From assembly GCA_035533915.1 (NCBI GenBank), contig DATLSX010000086.1, forward strand, positions 1-64,000: DNA of 64,000 nucleotides, in the 5' to 3' direction. The position numbers and the translations under genes are program-made. The stretch comes from Chersky-822 sp035533915. Lineage in GTDB: Bacteria > Actinomycetota > Actinomycetes > Streptosporangiales > Streptosporangiaceae. Under the pieces are notes generated by a model. The model did no database searches. It worked only from the letters and a program-made list of their open reading frames with translations, and was not told where the DNA came from. Positions 45,387 to 53,699 of this stretch are shown here, piece after piece (position 1 is the stretch's first letter; every line of letters starts with the position of its first letter).

Positions 45387-45923
45387 ATGTCCGAACGTGC
45401 GCCGCTGCCCTACGACTTCATGCCGGAGGTACCGTCGTTCACGGTGGAGAGCGACCACGTCGCCCACGGCCAGCAGTTGAGCGACAACCAGGTCTACAGC
45501 GGCTTCGGCATGACCGGGCAGAACATCTCGCCGGGTCTGCGCTGGCACGGCTTCCCGGCCGAGACCAAGAGTTTCGCGGTGACCTGCTACGATCCGGACG
45601 CCCCGACCGGTTCCGGCTTCTGGCACTGGCTCGTGCTGGACATTCCCGCATCCGTCACCGAGTTGCCGGCCGGCGCCGGTGCCGCCAGCGGCGCTGGCCT
45701 TCCGGACGGCGCGTTCTCCGTGCGCAACGACTACGGCACCAAGGACTTCGGCGGTGCCGCGCCGCCCGCGGGCGACCCCCCGCACCGCTACGTGTTCGCC
45801 GTCCACGCACTGGACACCGACTCGCTCGGCATCGACTCGGACGTATCCCCCGCCGTGGCCGGCTTCAACCTGCGGTTCCACACCATCGCCCGGGCGATGA
45901 TCGTCCCCGTCTTCGGCCACTGA
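45387..45923 (+). CDS. YbhB/YbcL-family (PEBP-like) protein
   Basis: A 178-aa protein; ATG with AAGGAGG seven bases upstream. Signature sequences are the phosphatidylethanolamine-binding-like ligand pocket: GQNISPGLRWHGFPAETKSFAVTCYDPDAPTGSGFWHWLVLDIP, and DPPHRYVFAVHALD. The family binds anionic ligands and its bacterial function is unclear; it is often called a Raf kinase inhibitor-like protein. It lies between the propeller gene and the F420-type gene, with no shared function obvious. Confidence 0.88.
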   Translation: MSERAPLPYDFMPEVPSFTVESDHVAHGQQLSDNQVYSGFGMTGQNISPGLRWHGFPAETKSFAVTCYDPDAPTGSGFWHWLVLDIPASVTELPAGAGAASGAGLPDGAFSVRNDYGTKDFGGAAPPAGDPPHRYVFAVHALDTDSLGIDSDVSPAVAGFNLRFHTIARAMIVPVFGH

Positions 45924-46026
45924 CCTCTGCACAACCGCGTTTCAACCAATCGGCTGTGACCGGGCCGCCCGCACTGACCGCGACCCGGTCGCAGCCGACC
46001 GCACCGACCCCGCAGGAGATAAGCAC

Positions 46027-46434
46027 ATGCCTCTCGACCCAGACGCAGTCCGCCTGGCCAAGGGCGGGAACCTCGCGACCGTCGTGACGCTGATGCCCGA
46101 TGGCCAGCCTCAGGCCCTGCTCACGTGGATCGACACCGACGGCGAGAACCTCCTGGTGAACACCGAGCCGCAGCGGCAGCGCGGGAAGAACATCCGTCGT
46201 GACCCGCGGGTCACCGTACTGCTGCACTCCGCAACTGACCCGTGGGACTGGGCGGAGATCCGGGGCCGGGTCATCGAGACCAAAGACGGCCAGCAGGCCC
46301 GCGATCATATCGACGAGCTGTCGAGGAGATACGTAGGCAAGGACTACTCGAACCCGATCGGTCCTCAGGGCCGGATCATCTACGTGATCAAGCCCGACAA
46401 AGTCAACACCCCGAGGTCGCTGGGCCGCCGCTAA
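46027..46434 (+). CDS. PPOX-class F420-dependent oxidoreductase/biliverdin-reductase-like protein
   Basis: A 135-aa split-barrel flavin/deazaflavin protein: LAKGGNLATVVTLMPDGQPQ, LLVNTEPQRQRGKNIRRDPRVTVLL and a DPWDWAEIRGRVIE strand match the actinobacterial TIGR03618-type family, which uses cofactor F420. Length is typical. The ATG follows AGGAGAT. The substrate is unknown. Confidence 0.85.
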   Translation: MPLDPDAVRLAKGGNLATVVTLMPDGQPQALLTWIDTDGENLLVNTEPQRQRGKNIRRDPRVTVLLHSATDPWDWAEIRGRVIETKDGQQARDHIDELSRRYVGKDYSNPIGPQGRIIYVIKPDKVNTPRSLGRR

Positions 46435-46628
46435 GAGCCAGCCAGCACCACCCAGCCGACCACCACCCAACTACCCAGTCCCCCGGCCGCTGGCCGGGAG
46501 GCTGCCCCGGCCGCTGTACCAGTGATCCGGTTCATGATCGTGGTGAGTTGACCGCGCTATCCGCCGGAAAGTCACCACGAAAGCTCGCCGGACCCCGCGA
46601 GGACCACGACAGCCGTCGTCGGCTCCAG

Positions 46629-47633
46629 CTACTTCAAGCCCGCAAGAACCTGGCGTTCGCGCTCGGGGTCGAGCCCGTGCCCTGGCCGGCCTTCCCTGAC
46701 CGGCGGGTCGCCCTCTGCCTGCAACCAGCGCCAGGTGGCAGTGACCGTCTCCTCGACCGGCCGGCAGCTCAACCCGGCGGCGTAGATCGCGGTGACATCG
46801 CCGTCGTGCAGGCTGGCGCCCTCGCCGGACGGCGGCATCCAGACTGGAAGCTCGGTCCACGGGGCGACTCCCGCCGCGAGTATGACGTCGGGATCGGTCC
46901 AGACCAGGCGTGCGTCGGCTCCCGTAGCGGCGATGCAGGCGTTCAGCAGACTCTCCATCGTGGCCTGACCAGGCCGACTGACCGCGTTGAAGGTCCCGGA
47001 GATGCCCTCGTCCGCGGCGTGCAGCAGCCACGCGGCGAGATCACGGCAGTCGATGTACTGCAACGGCCGGTCGCGCGGCCCTGGCGCTAGCACGTCGCCG
47101 CCGCGCTCGATCCTGCGCAGCCACCACGGCATCCGGCCGACGATCTCATACGGCCCGAGGATCAGCCCAGCCCTGGCGAGCACAGCGGGGCCGCCGAAAT
47201 CCCGCAGCACCGCCAGTTCGCCGCCGCGCTTGGCTGCCGCGTAGTCGCTGTCATCGTCGCTGTCCGGATCACCGTCAACCACCGGAGCGCTCTCGTCGGC
47301 GGCAGCCGGAATCGGCCAGGCGTAGACCGACCTGCTCGACACGTAGCCGTAGTGACCGGCCCGTCCGGTCAGCAGCGTCGCCGAGTCCCTGACGACGCGC
47401 GGCGCGGAACTCCAGGTGTCGATGACCGCATCCCAGGTACCGCCGTCCAGCGCGGCACGCAGTTGCTTCGGATCGGTCCGGTCACCGTAGCGGGCCTGCG
47501 CACCAGCCGCCGGGGCGCCGCTGACACCCCTGGTGAGCGTCGTCACCTCGTCACCGCGCGCCAGCGCGGTCTCCACCAGAGCCCGGCCTACATGATGCGT
47601 GCCGCCAAGTACCAGAAGTCGCATGCTGTCCAT
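46629..47633 (-). CDS. NAD-dependent epimerase/dehydratase-like (extended SDR)
   Basis: A 334-aa protein from ATG 47633 (MDSMRLLVLGGTHHVGRAL); ATG 47624 is the alternative. The nucleotide-binding motif is GGTHHVG, a variant of GxxGxxG. YAAAKRGGE (YxxxK) carries the catalytic Tyr/Lys, and PLQYIDCRDLAAWLLHA is typical of the atypical SDR/reductase group related to isoflavone-reductase-like proteins. It is 11 bases downstream of the XRE-PBP regulator on the same strand, possibly cotranscribed. Substrate unknown. Confidence 0.8.
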   Translation of the reverse strand: MDSMRLLVLGGTHHVGRALVETALARGDEVTTLTRGVSGAPAAGAQARYGDRTDPKQLRAALDGGTWDAVIDTWSSAPRVVRDSATLLTGRAGHYGYVSSRSVYAWPIPAAADESAPVVDGDPDSDDDSDYAAAKRGGELAVLRDFGGPAVLARAGLILGPYEIVGRMPWWLRRIERGGDVLAPGPRDRPLQYIDCRDLAAWLLHAADEGISGTFNAVSRPGQATMESLLNACIAATGADARLVWTDPDVILAAGVAPWTELPVWMPPSGEGASLHDGDVTAIYAAGLSCRPVEETVTATWRWLQAEGDPPVREGRPGHGLDPERERQVLAGLK

Positions 47634-47644
47634 GCTGTCTGACC

Positions 47645-48925
47645 TCAGGCGCCAGGCGCGAATTTGTTCATCGACGGCGTAGCCGCGGGCTCCGCGGGCT
47701 CCGCTGCGGCCAGCGTCTCGCCCGGCGCGAACGTCGCGATGTGCTGGCCGCACGGCGCCTGGTCGTAGCCAGGCAAGCTGCCGAGCTGATCGAGCAGCCA
47801 CCGTGAGGTCAGCACCTTCACCAGGGCCTGGACCTCACGGGAAGCTATCTGGCCAGCCGGGATGACCAGGTCGAAGCGTTCGGCGACCAGCGGGACGAAG
47901 GCGAGTCCGTAGGCGAGTGCGGCAGGCTCGCTCGCCACCCCGGCATCGGCCAGGCCCGACGCGATCGCGTCGGCAACTTGCAGATGCCCGGCTGCCGCTG
48001 TCTGGTAACCAGGTACCTGCCGACCTTCGATGTCCAGCCGGGCAAGTTCCCGGTCCAGCACCCGGCGCGCCACGGCACCGGGCTCCCGATTCACGATGCG
48101 CAGCCCGTGCCTTACGACGTCGGCCACGCCGGTGATCCGATCCGCGACGTCGGGCCGCAAGACCAGTCCCTCGCGCCAGGCGCTGAACCCGAGCACCGCA
48201 CCGCCGAACGCGAGCAAGCCGCCGGCCAGGCCACCGGCGCGGCCGCCAGCACTTTCCGGCAGGTGCACACCTGCGACATGGACCAGGCCGGCCGCGGCCA
48301 GCCGCAGCGCCTCCGTGCTCGAACACGGCCACCAGCTAAAGGCGATCGGCGGATCGAGCAGGCTCAGCGGTTCCTCAAGCAGCGGCAGGGCCGGATCGCA
48401 GCCAGCTACGACGAGTGTCGGTCTCGGCGGGCCGATCGGCCGCACCGCGACCGCCGTGCCGACCGCCTGGTGCGACCCCAGCCCGCCCACAGCACCCAGC
48501 CCGCCTACAGCACCTAGTCCGCCCACAGCACCCAGTCGGCCCACAGCACCCGGTCCGCTCGCGACCTGGCCTCCGGCAAGCAGGCCGCCAGCAGGCCGGA
48601 ACCCGGCCCTGCTCGCGGTCGGACCGGACAGCGGGAAAGCGACGAAGGACTCCCCGATCGGGGCCAGCGTCAGCCGGGTGCCGGGCGCCTCCGGCCCGAC
48701 CAGGCGTGCCGACACGGTCGGCACCAGGTCTTCCGCGCCGAACAGTTCTTCCACAGTCATCCCGAGAGCCTGGGCCAGCGCGAGCGCGACGCGGAGCGAC
48801 GGATCGGACTGGCCGGACTCGACCGCGGAAACGGCCTGCCTGGACACGCCTGCCATGCCGGCCAGCTGTTGCTGGGAGAAACCGCGCGCCTGTCGCGCCA
48901 GCCGGAGGTTGGGTCCGCTCGTCAC
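47645..48925 (-). CDS. XRE helix-turn-helix regulator fused to a periplasmic-binding-like domain
   Basis: A 426-aa protein. The N-terminus is an XRE helix-turn-helix (LRLARQARGFSQQQLAGMAGVSRQAVSAVESGQSDPSLRVALALAQALG). The C-terminal two-thirds is a PBP-like domain (PF12727 type) beginning near TLVVAGCDPALPLL. Between them lies a GAVGGL tandem repeat (about 48480-48550). This architecture is typical of molybdate- or tungstate-responsive regulators encoded beside ModABC genes. Its GTG start overlaps the ModC stop (GTGA), so it is in the mod operon and presumably autoregulates it by sensing oxyanion. Confidence 0.83.
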   Translation of the reverse strand: MTSGPNLRLARQARGFSQQQLAGMAGVSRQAVSAVESGQSDPSLRVALALAQALGMTVEELFGAEDLVPTVSARLVGPEAPGTRLTLAPIGESFVAFPLSGPTASRAGFRPAGGLLAGGQVASGPGAVGRLGAVGGLGAVGGLGAVGGLGSHQAVGTAVAVRPIGPPRPTLVVAGCDPALPLLEEPLSLLDPPIAFSWWPCSSTEALRLAAAGLVHVAGVHLPESAGGRAGGLAGGLLAFGGAVLGFSAWREGLVLRPDVADRITGVADVVRHGLRIVNREPGAVARRVLDRELARLDIEGRQVPGYQTAAAGHLQVADAIASGLADAGVASEPAALAYGLAFVPLVAERFDLVIPAGQIASREVQALVKVLTSRWLLDQLGSLPGYDQAPCGQHIATFAPGETLAAAEPAEPAATPSMNKFAPGA

Positions 48926-49941
48926 GTCCGCGCCTCCGCCTGCTCGACTCCGGTCTGTCCGGTCCCGGACAGGGTGACTCCGTCCGGCCAGAAAAGCGGC
49001 GGGTCCGTAACGGTGATGACCAGCTCCCGACCGGGCGTCGCGGCCTCGGGCAACCGCCCGGTCACGGTCACCTCGCCGACCAGCATCGCGATTTCCCAGC
49101 GAGCCCCGGCCGGCCGGCAGGCAGTGACGACCCCGGTCAGCACCAGGCCGCGCTCCGGCTGGTTTCCGCCGACGACCCGGTCAGGATGAACTCCCGCCAG
49201 CGCACCCCGCGGATCGGGCATCGGGACGAAAGCGCTGTAACCGACGAGCTCAGCTACCCGTCGGCTGGCCGGGGCAAGCACGACTTCGCCCGGCGGCCCG
49301 ATCTGGAGCACGCGGCCCCGGTCGAGCACGGCCAGCCGGTCGGCGAACGCCTGCGCGGTGGCCAGCTCATGGGCGACGAGGATCGCCGGGACCCGGCGTT
49401 GCGCCACCAGGGCGACAACCAGGTCGGTCAGCGTCCGGCGCAGGCTCGCGTCCAGGCCGGTGTAGGGCTCGTCGAGCAGCAAGACATCGCAGTGCGACAG
49501 CAGCAGCCGGCCGAGCGCCACCCGGTGCGCCTGACCACCGGACAGCTTCGCCGGCATGGCGGCGAGCAGTCCCTCGATACCGAGCGCCACCGCAAGCTCG
49601 GTCAGCTCGTCTTCGTAGCGCGACCCAGGCCCGGGCCGGGCGTAGCGCAGGTTGTCCCGCACCGACAAGTGCGGGAACAGCGCCGGGTCCTGACGGAGCA
49701 GCCCGACCCGGCGCTGCCAGGCCGGCAACGCGGTCACCGGCTTGCTCGTCGAGGTCAGCAGCCGTCCGCTCACGGCGATCCGCGCCCGGCGCGGGACCAC
49801 GAGCCCGGCGATTACCTCGAGCAGCGTGGTCTTGCCCGCACCTGACGGGCCGAACAGCGCCAGCCGCTCCCCCGGCGCGACCTGGAGCGAAGCGCGCACG
49901 GTGAAGTCACGGCGGTCAACTTCGACGTCGGCCTCGAGCAC
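48922..49941 (-). CDS. modC: Molybdate/tungstate ABC transporter ATP-binding protein
   Basis: A 339-aa protein from GTG 49941. Walker A is GPSGAGKTTLLEV, the Q-loop LLRQDPALFPHLSV, signature LSGGQAHRVALGRLLL, Walker B VLLLDEPYTGLD, switch VAHE. A C-terminal domain with VTACRPAGARWEIAMLVGEVTVTG resembles the TOBE/MOP oxyanion-binding domain of ModC. It couples ATP hydrolysis to uptake of molybdate or tungstate with ModB and ModA. It overlaps ModB by 26 bases. Confidence 0.87.
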   Translation of the reverse strand: MLEADVEVDRRDFTVRASLQVAPGERLALFGPSGAGKTTLLEVIAGLVVPRRARIAVSGRLLTSTSKPVTALPAWQRRVGLLRQDPALFPHLSVRDNLRYARPGPGSRYEDELTELAVALGIEGLLAAMPAKLSGGQAHRVALGRLLLSHCDVLLLDEPYTGLDASLRRTLTDLVVALVAQRRVPAILVAHELATAQAFADRLAVLDRGRVLQIGPPGEVVLAPASRRVAELVGYSAFVPMPDPRGALAGVHPDRVVGGNQPERGLVLTGVVTACRPAGARWEIAMLVGEVTVTGRLPEAATPGRELVITVTDPPLFWPDGVTLSGTGQTGVEQAEART

Positions 49942-50764
49942 GGGCGCTCCAGATGTAGGCCGCGAGCGGCAGCGGCAGCGCGACAACGAGCAGGACCAGG
50001 GCGAACGGCAGCGCGGACGCCAGTCCGGTTTCCTGGAGCGACGTCCAGATCTGCATCGGAAGCCCAGTTGGATGGTAGGCCACGATCACCACGGCGCCGA
50101 AGGCTCCCATCGCCCTGGCCCAGGCGATGGCCAGCGCCATGGCCAGGCCCGGCGCGGCGAGCGGAACGGTCACCCGGCGGAACACCCGCCTCGGCGGGTC
50201 GCCCAGCAGAGCCGCCTGCTGTTCCAGCCGGGGCTCGACGCCGGCGAACGCGGCCTGCGCGCCCAGGACGTAGTACGGCGCCGCCTCGTAGACCTGGGCG
50301 ATCACGAGCGCCAGGAAAGTGTTCGCCGCCGACAGGTGCAGCCCGGCGAGCCACTGCCCGATCGGGGTGTACGGGCCGACCATGAAGACCAGCAGCAACC
50401 CGACCACCAGCGGTGGCAGCAGCAGGCTGGCCAGCACGCCTGCTTCCCAGGCCCGGGGAAACGGCAGCGTACCGCGGGCGAGTGCCCACGCGAGCGGCGT
50501 GCCGAGCAGCACCAGGACGCCCAGCGTGATGGCTCCGGATTCGGCCGAGACGACCAGCGGCTCCAGCGCGCCCGGGGCGCTCAGCGCACTGGCCACCGCG
50601 TGCCAGGACAGGTGCGTAGCGAGCGCGATGACCGGCCCGAGCAATGCCAGCCAGATCAGGCCCGCCCCGGCGACGCCCAGAGAGCCTGAAGCATAACGCA
50701 GACCGCGCGGCACGGTCGCCCCAGCCGAGCGGCCCCCGCCGGGCCGGAGCGGAGAGAGCTGCAC
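49916..50764 (-). CDS. modB: Molybdate/tungstate ABC transporter permease
   Basis: A 282-aa protein from GTG 50764, five bases after the ModA stop; a longer ORF into modA is less likely. Six or so transmembrane segments and the permease EAA loop EQQAALLGDPPRRVFRRVTVPLAAPGL, which contacts ModC. Genes run modA, modB, modC, regulator without gaps. Confidence 0.85.
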   Translation of the reverse strand: MQLSPLRPGGGRSAGATVPRGLRYASGSLGVAGAGLIWLALLGPVIALATHLSWHAVASALSAPGALEPLVVSAESGAITLGVLVLLGTPLAWALARGTLPFPRAWEAGVLASLLLPPLVVGLLLVFMVGPYTPIGQWLAGLHLSAANTFLALVIAQVYEAAPYYVLGAQAAFAGVEPRLEQQAALLGDPPRRVFRRVTVPLAAPGLAMALAIAWARAMGAFGAVVIVAYHPTGLPMQIWTSLQETGLASALPFALVLLVVALPLPLAAYIWSARARGRRRS

Positions 50765-50768
50765 CGGG

Positions 50769-51770
50769 CTAACCGCCAAGCTCGCTCCTGATGCTCGCCG
50801 GCACGGCCGCCAGGTCACCGAACACCGTGGGTGCCAGCAGCGTGTAGCCGCCCTCGGCGTACAGTGCGCGGCCCGCCTTGGACAGCGCGTAGGCGACGAA
50901 CGCGTTGCCGGCCGCCTGGTCGTTCTCGCCGATCGTCGTGATGTCGAGTGCGAGCGGCGAGCCGTGCTTGGTCACGTTGCCCGCGATGGTGACCGAGGCC
51001 TTGTGGTACTGGGCGGTCAGCGCCGGGTCGCCCAGGTTGATGGCGGCTGGCAGCCTGATGTAGTGCAGGTGCAGCTGGATGGCCTGCGACAGGAAGGCAC
51101 TCGCCGCGTCGAGCTGGCCAGCCTGCAGCCGCGCCTCCAGCGCGGCTTCCTCGAAGATCTGGGCCGAGTTCGCCGAGGCGAGCGGACCGCCCAGGATCTT
51201 GGTCACGAGGTCGGCGGGAAGGTGGTATGCGGCCTGGGCGAGCTCGAGCATGTAGATGAACGCCCGGCCCTGCGGATCGGTGTTCGGGTCGGTCCGGCCG
51301 AGCTGGAAGCCGGGCTGGCTCAGCAGTCCGAACAAGTCAGACATCGGCAGCTTGCCGCTGGCGATCTCCTGGAACTGCTTCGCGTACCTGCTGGCCGGGT
51401 TGTAGGCCAGGACGATCGACGTCGTCGCGTACCTGACGTACCACTGGGTGAACTTCGGCTCCAGCGCGGCGATGGGATCGGCCCCGACGCTGATGAACAC
51501 GTTAGGGCTGACCTCGTGAGCGGCGATCTCGGCGGACAGGGCATCCGAGCCTGATCCCCGGCCCTGGTAGGAGTAACCGGTCGCACGGCTGAACGCGGGC
51601 ACGAAGACCTGCTCGTTGAGGTAGGTGAGCGAGCCCGCGTACGCGACGTCCGCCGTCCCGGACCGCTGGCCGGAGCTGCCTGATGCGGTCGGCGAACAAG
51701 CGGCCACCGTGAGTCCTGCGACCGCGGCCGCTACCGCCGCAGCCACAGCCCGGTTACGAACCTGAATCAC
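50769..51770 (-). CDS. modA: Molybdate/tungstate-binding lipoprotein
   Basis: A 333-aa protein; GTG start. A lipoprotein signal peptide with lipobox VAAC (residues ~22-25) anchors it outside the membrane. The WtpA/ModA-like fold is supported by VAYAGSLTYLNEQVFVPAFSRATGYSYQGRGSGSDALSAEI and SPNVFISVGADP. It captures the oxyanion for ModB/ModC. No molybdate box is obvious in the upstream region 51771-52034, which shows no gene. Confidence 0.83.
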   Translation of the reverse strand: MIQVRNRAVAAAVAAAVAGLTVAACSPTASGSSGQRSGTADVAYAGSLTYLNEQVFVPAFSRATGYSYQGRGSGSDALSAEIAAHEVSPNVFISVGADPIAALEPKFTQWYVRYATTSIVLAYNPASRYAKQFQEIASGKLPMSDLFGLLSQPGFQLGRTDPNTDPQGRAFIYMLELAQAAYHLPADLVTKILGGPLASANSAQIFEEAALEARLQAGQLDAASAFLSQAIQLHLHYIRLPAAINLGDPALTAQYHKASVTIAGNVTKHGSPLALDITTIGENDQAAGNAFVAYALSKAGRALYAEGGYTLLAPTVFGDLAAVPASIRSELGG

Positions 51771-52034
51771 AATCCAGACGATAGCTAGTGACAGTTGCGC
51801 AGCGCAAGAACTCCGGACAACCTATCGTCCGCCCGCGGCGCCACCCGCGCGAGGACGGCCGGCGCGCGCCCAGCGACCTCGAAGCCGATCTACAGCCAGT
51901 TTTCAGCGAGCGGCGCTTGGATAACAAATGCAGCCACACCGGTGCCGACGCCATAGCATGGTCAGCGGCAAGCGCCCGCATGGTCTGCGGCATGCGCGCA
52001 CCCACGACTCCTCATGTGCAAGGGCAGGACAGGA

Positions 52035-52931
52035 ATGGGCAAGGCGGAGCGGAACCGTCAGGAACACGCCAGGGAGCGGATCGCGTCGCAGCAGATCGCG
52101 GCCCGGCGTGCCGAGGCGCGGCGGAGGACACTGATCGCCGGCGGCAGCGCCGTTGTGGTGATCGCGATCGTGGTCACTGTGGTCCTCCTCGGGTTGGGGT
52201 CACATAAGTCGCCGACGACGCCGTCGGCTAGCTCCGGCCGTACGACCAACGCCACCGTCGTGTCGCAGATCACCAACGTGCCGGCCGCCGTGCTGAACGC
52301 CGTCGGAGCCGGCAAGGCGGTCAATCCGCTGACGACCATCTCCGCTGCCCCGCTGTCCAGCAACGGCAAGCCTGAGATGCTCTATGTGGGAGCCGAGTAC
52401 TGCCCGTACTGCGCCGCGGAGCGGTGGGCGATGGTCGTGGCGCTCAGCCGGTTCGGCACCTTCTCCGGGCTGCGCTTCATCCACTCGACGCCGAACGACA
52501 AGTACTCCAACACCGCGACGCTGACCTTCTACCAGTCCAGCTACGTCAGCAAGTACCTGACCTTCAAGCCGGTGGAGTGGTTCACGGTCGCCAACAAGAG
52601 CCTGGAGACGCCGACTTCGGCAGAGCAGGCGCTGCTGCAAAAGTACGGCCAGGGCAGCTTCCCGTTCGTGGACCTCGCGAACAAGTACATCGTGAGCGGC
52701 GCGCAGTTCCTGCCGGGCGTGCTCGGCTCCGTGGCCCAGGAGGATCCGACGCACCACGGGCTCACCTGGAGCGAGATCGCCACGCAGATGCAGAACCCGA
52801 ACAGTCCCGTCGCGCAGGCCGTCATCGGTGCTGCGAACCACATCACGGCCGCCATCTGCAAGGTCACGAACGGCCAGCCGGGCAATGTCTGCAAGTCCGC
52901 TGCGGTCACCTCGGTCGGCGGGGACATCTGA
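52035..52931 (+). CDS. DUF929-family thioredoxin-like membrane-anchored protein
   Basis: A 298-aa protein starting MGKAERNRQEHARERIASQQ. A charged N-terminus is followed by one membrane helix (AVVVIAIVVTVVLLGLG), then an extracytoplasmic domain with GAEYCPYCAAERWAMVVALSR. The CPYC motif is thioredoxin/DsbA-like, as in PF06053 proteins. It overlaps the VKOR gene by TGATG, so the two form a thiol-oxidation pair: VKOR reoxidises the CxxC partner, which puts disulfides into exported proteins. The many-cysteine secreted repeat protein at 34464-36635 is a candidate client. Confidence 0.84.
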   Translation: MGKAERNRQEHARERIASQQIAARRAEARRRTLIAGGSAVVVIAIVVTVVLLGLGSHKSPTTPSASSGRTTNATVVSQITNVPAAVLNAVGAGKAVNPLTTISAAPLSSNGKPEMLYVGAEYCPYCAAERWAMVVALSRFGTFSGLRFIHSTPNDKYSNTATLTFYQSSYVSKYLTFKPVEWFTVANKSLETPTSAEQALLQKYGQGSFPFVDLANKYIVSGAQFLPGVLGSVAQEDPTHHGLTWSEIATQMQNPNSPVAQAVIGAANHITAAICKVTNGQPGNVCKSAAVTSVGGDI

Positions 52932-53581
52932 TGACCGCGCCGGAGCAAGCGCGCGGTACTGGCCAGCCAGTGGCGCAGCCCGGGGATTCCGTACCCGATC
53001 GGCGGGCAGCGGCCGCGGAACCCAGCGCGGCCGGGGTAGGCCAGTGGCTGCGCACCCATCCGTTCCAGGTCACGACCTGGATTCTGGCCCTGATCGCCCT
53101 CGGCGTCTCGACCTACCTCACGATCGAGCATTACGCCAACGCCAACCCGGCTTGCCCGGACACCGGACTGTTCAACTGCGTCAAGGTGACGACCAGCCAG
53201 TGGTCCATCGTCTTCGGAATCTTCCCTGTCGCGGTACTTGGCCTGGCCTTCTATGCCTTTATGGCAGTGATTAACTCGCCGTGGGCCTGGCGGGCCAACG
53301 GCCCGGCCTGGCTGCGCCCGGCTATCTACTGGTCCAGGCTGGGGTCGATCTGCGTCGGCATGCTGTTCGTCCTGTACCTGATCTGGGCTGAGGTGGTCCA
53401 GGTCGGGAGCATCTGCCCGTGGTGCACCAGCGTGCACGTGATCACGTTCGCGCTCTTCATGATGCTGGTATTCCACGCCTCGGGCAAAAGTGACCGCGAC
53501 GCCGCGCTCGGCCGCACCTCCGCACGCACGGCAGCCAACTCGGCCGCCCGGCCAGGACGGCCCAGCAAGAAGGCTCGCTGA
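52931..53581 (+). CDS. Vitamin K epoxide reductase-like (VKOR) membrane protein
   Basis: A 216-aa protein with four membrane helices. Loop cysteines are in CPDTGLFNCVKVTTSQWS and the quinone-side CxxC in ICPWCTSVHV. It oxidises the CPYC partner encoded upstream and passes electrons to menaquinone, replacing DsbB in actinobacteria. The ATG overlaps the preceding stop. Confidence 0.88.
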   Translation: MTAPEQARGTGQPVAQPGDSVPDRRAAAAEPSAAGVGQWLRTHPFQVTTWILALIALGVSTYLTIEHYANANPACPDTGLFNCVKVTTSQWSIVFGIFPVAVLGLAFYAFMAVINSPWAWRANGPAWLRPAIYWSRLGSICVGMLFVLYLIWAEVVQVGSICPWCTSVHVITFALFMMLVFHASGKSDRDAALGRTSARTAANSAARPGRPSKKAR

Positions 53582-53699
53582 CCCAGCCCGGTGGCCTGCG
53601 GCGTCTTGCCGCGCTGACCAGATGACCAGGCGAAGCCCCGGACGTCACCTTCGGTACAGTGATAACTACTGTCGGTGACTAGAGGGTGGCGCAGGGGTA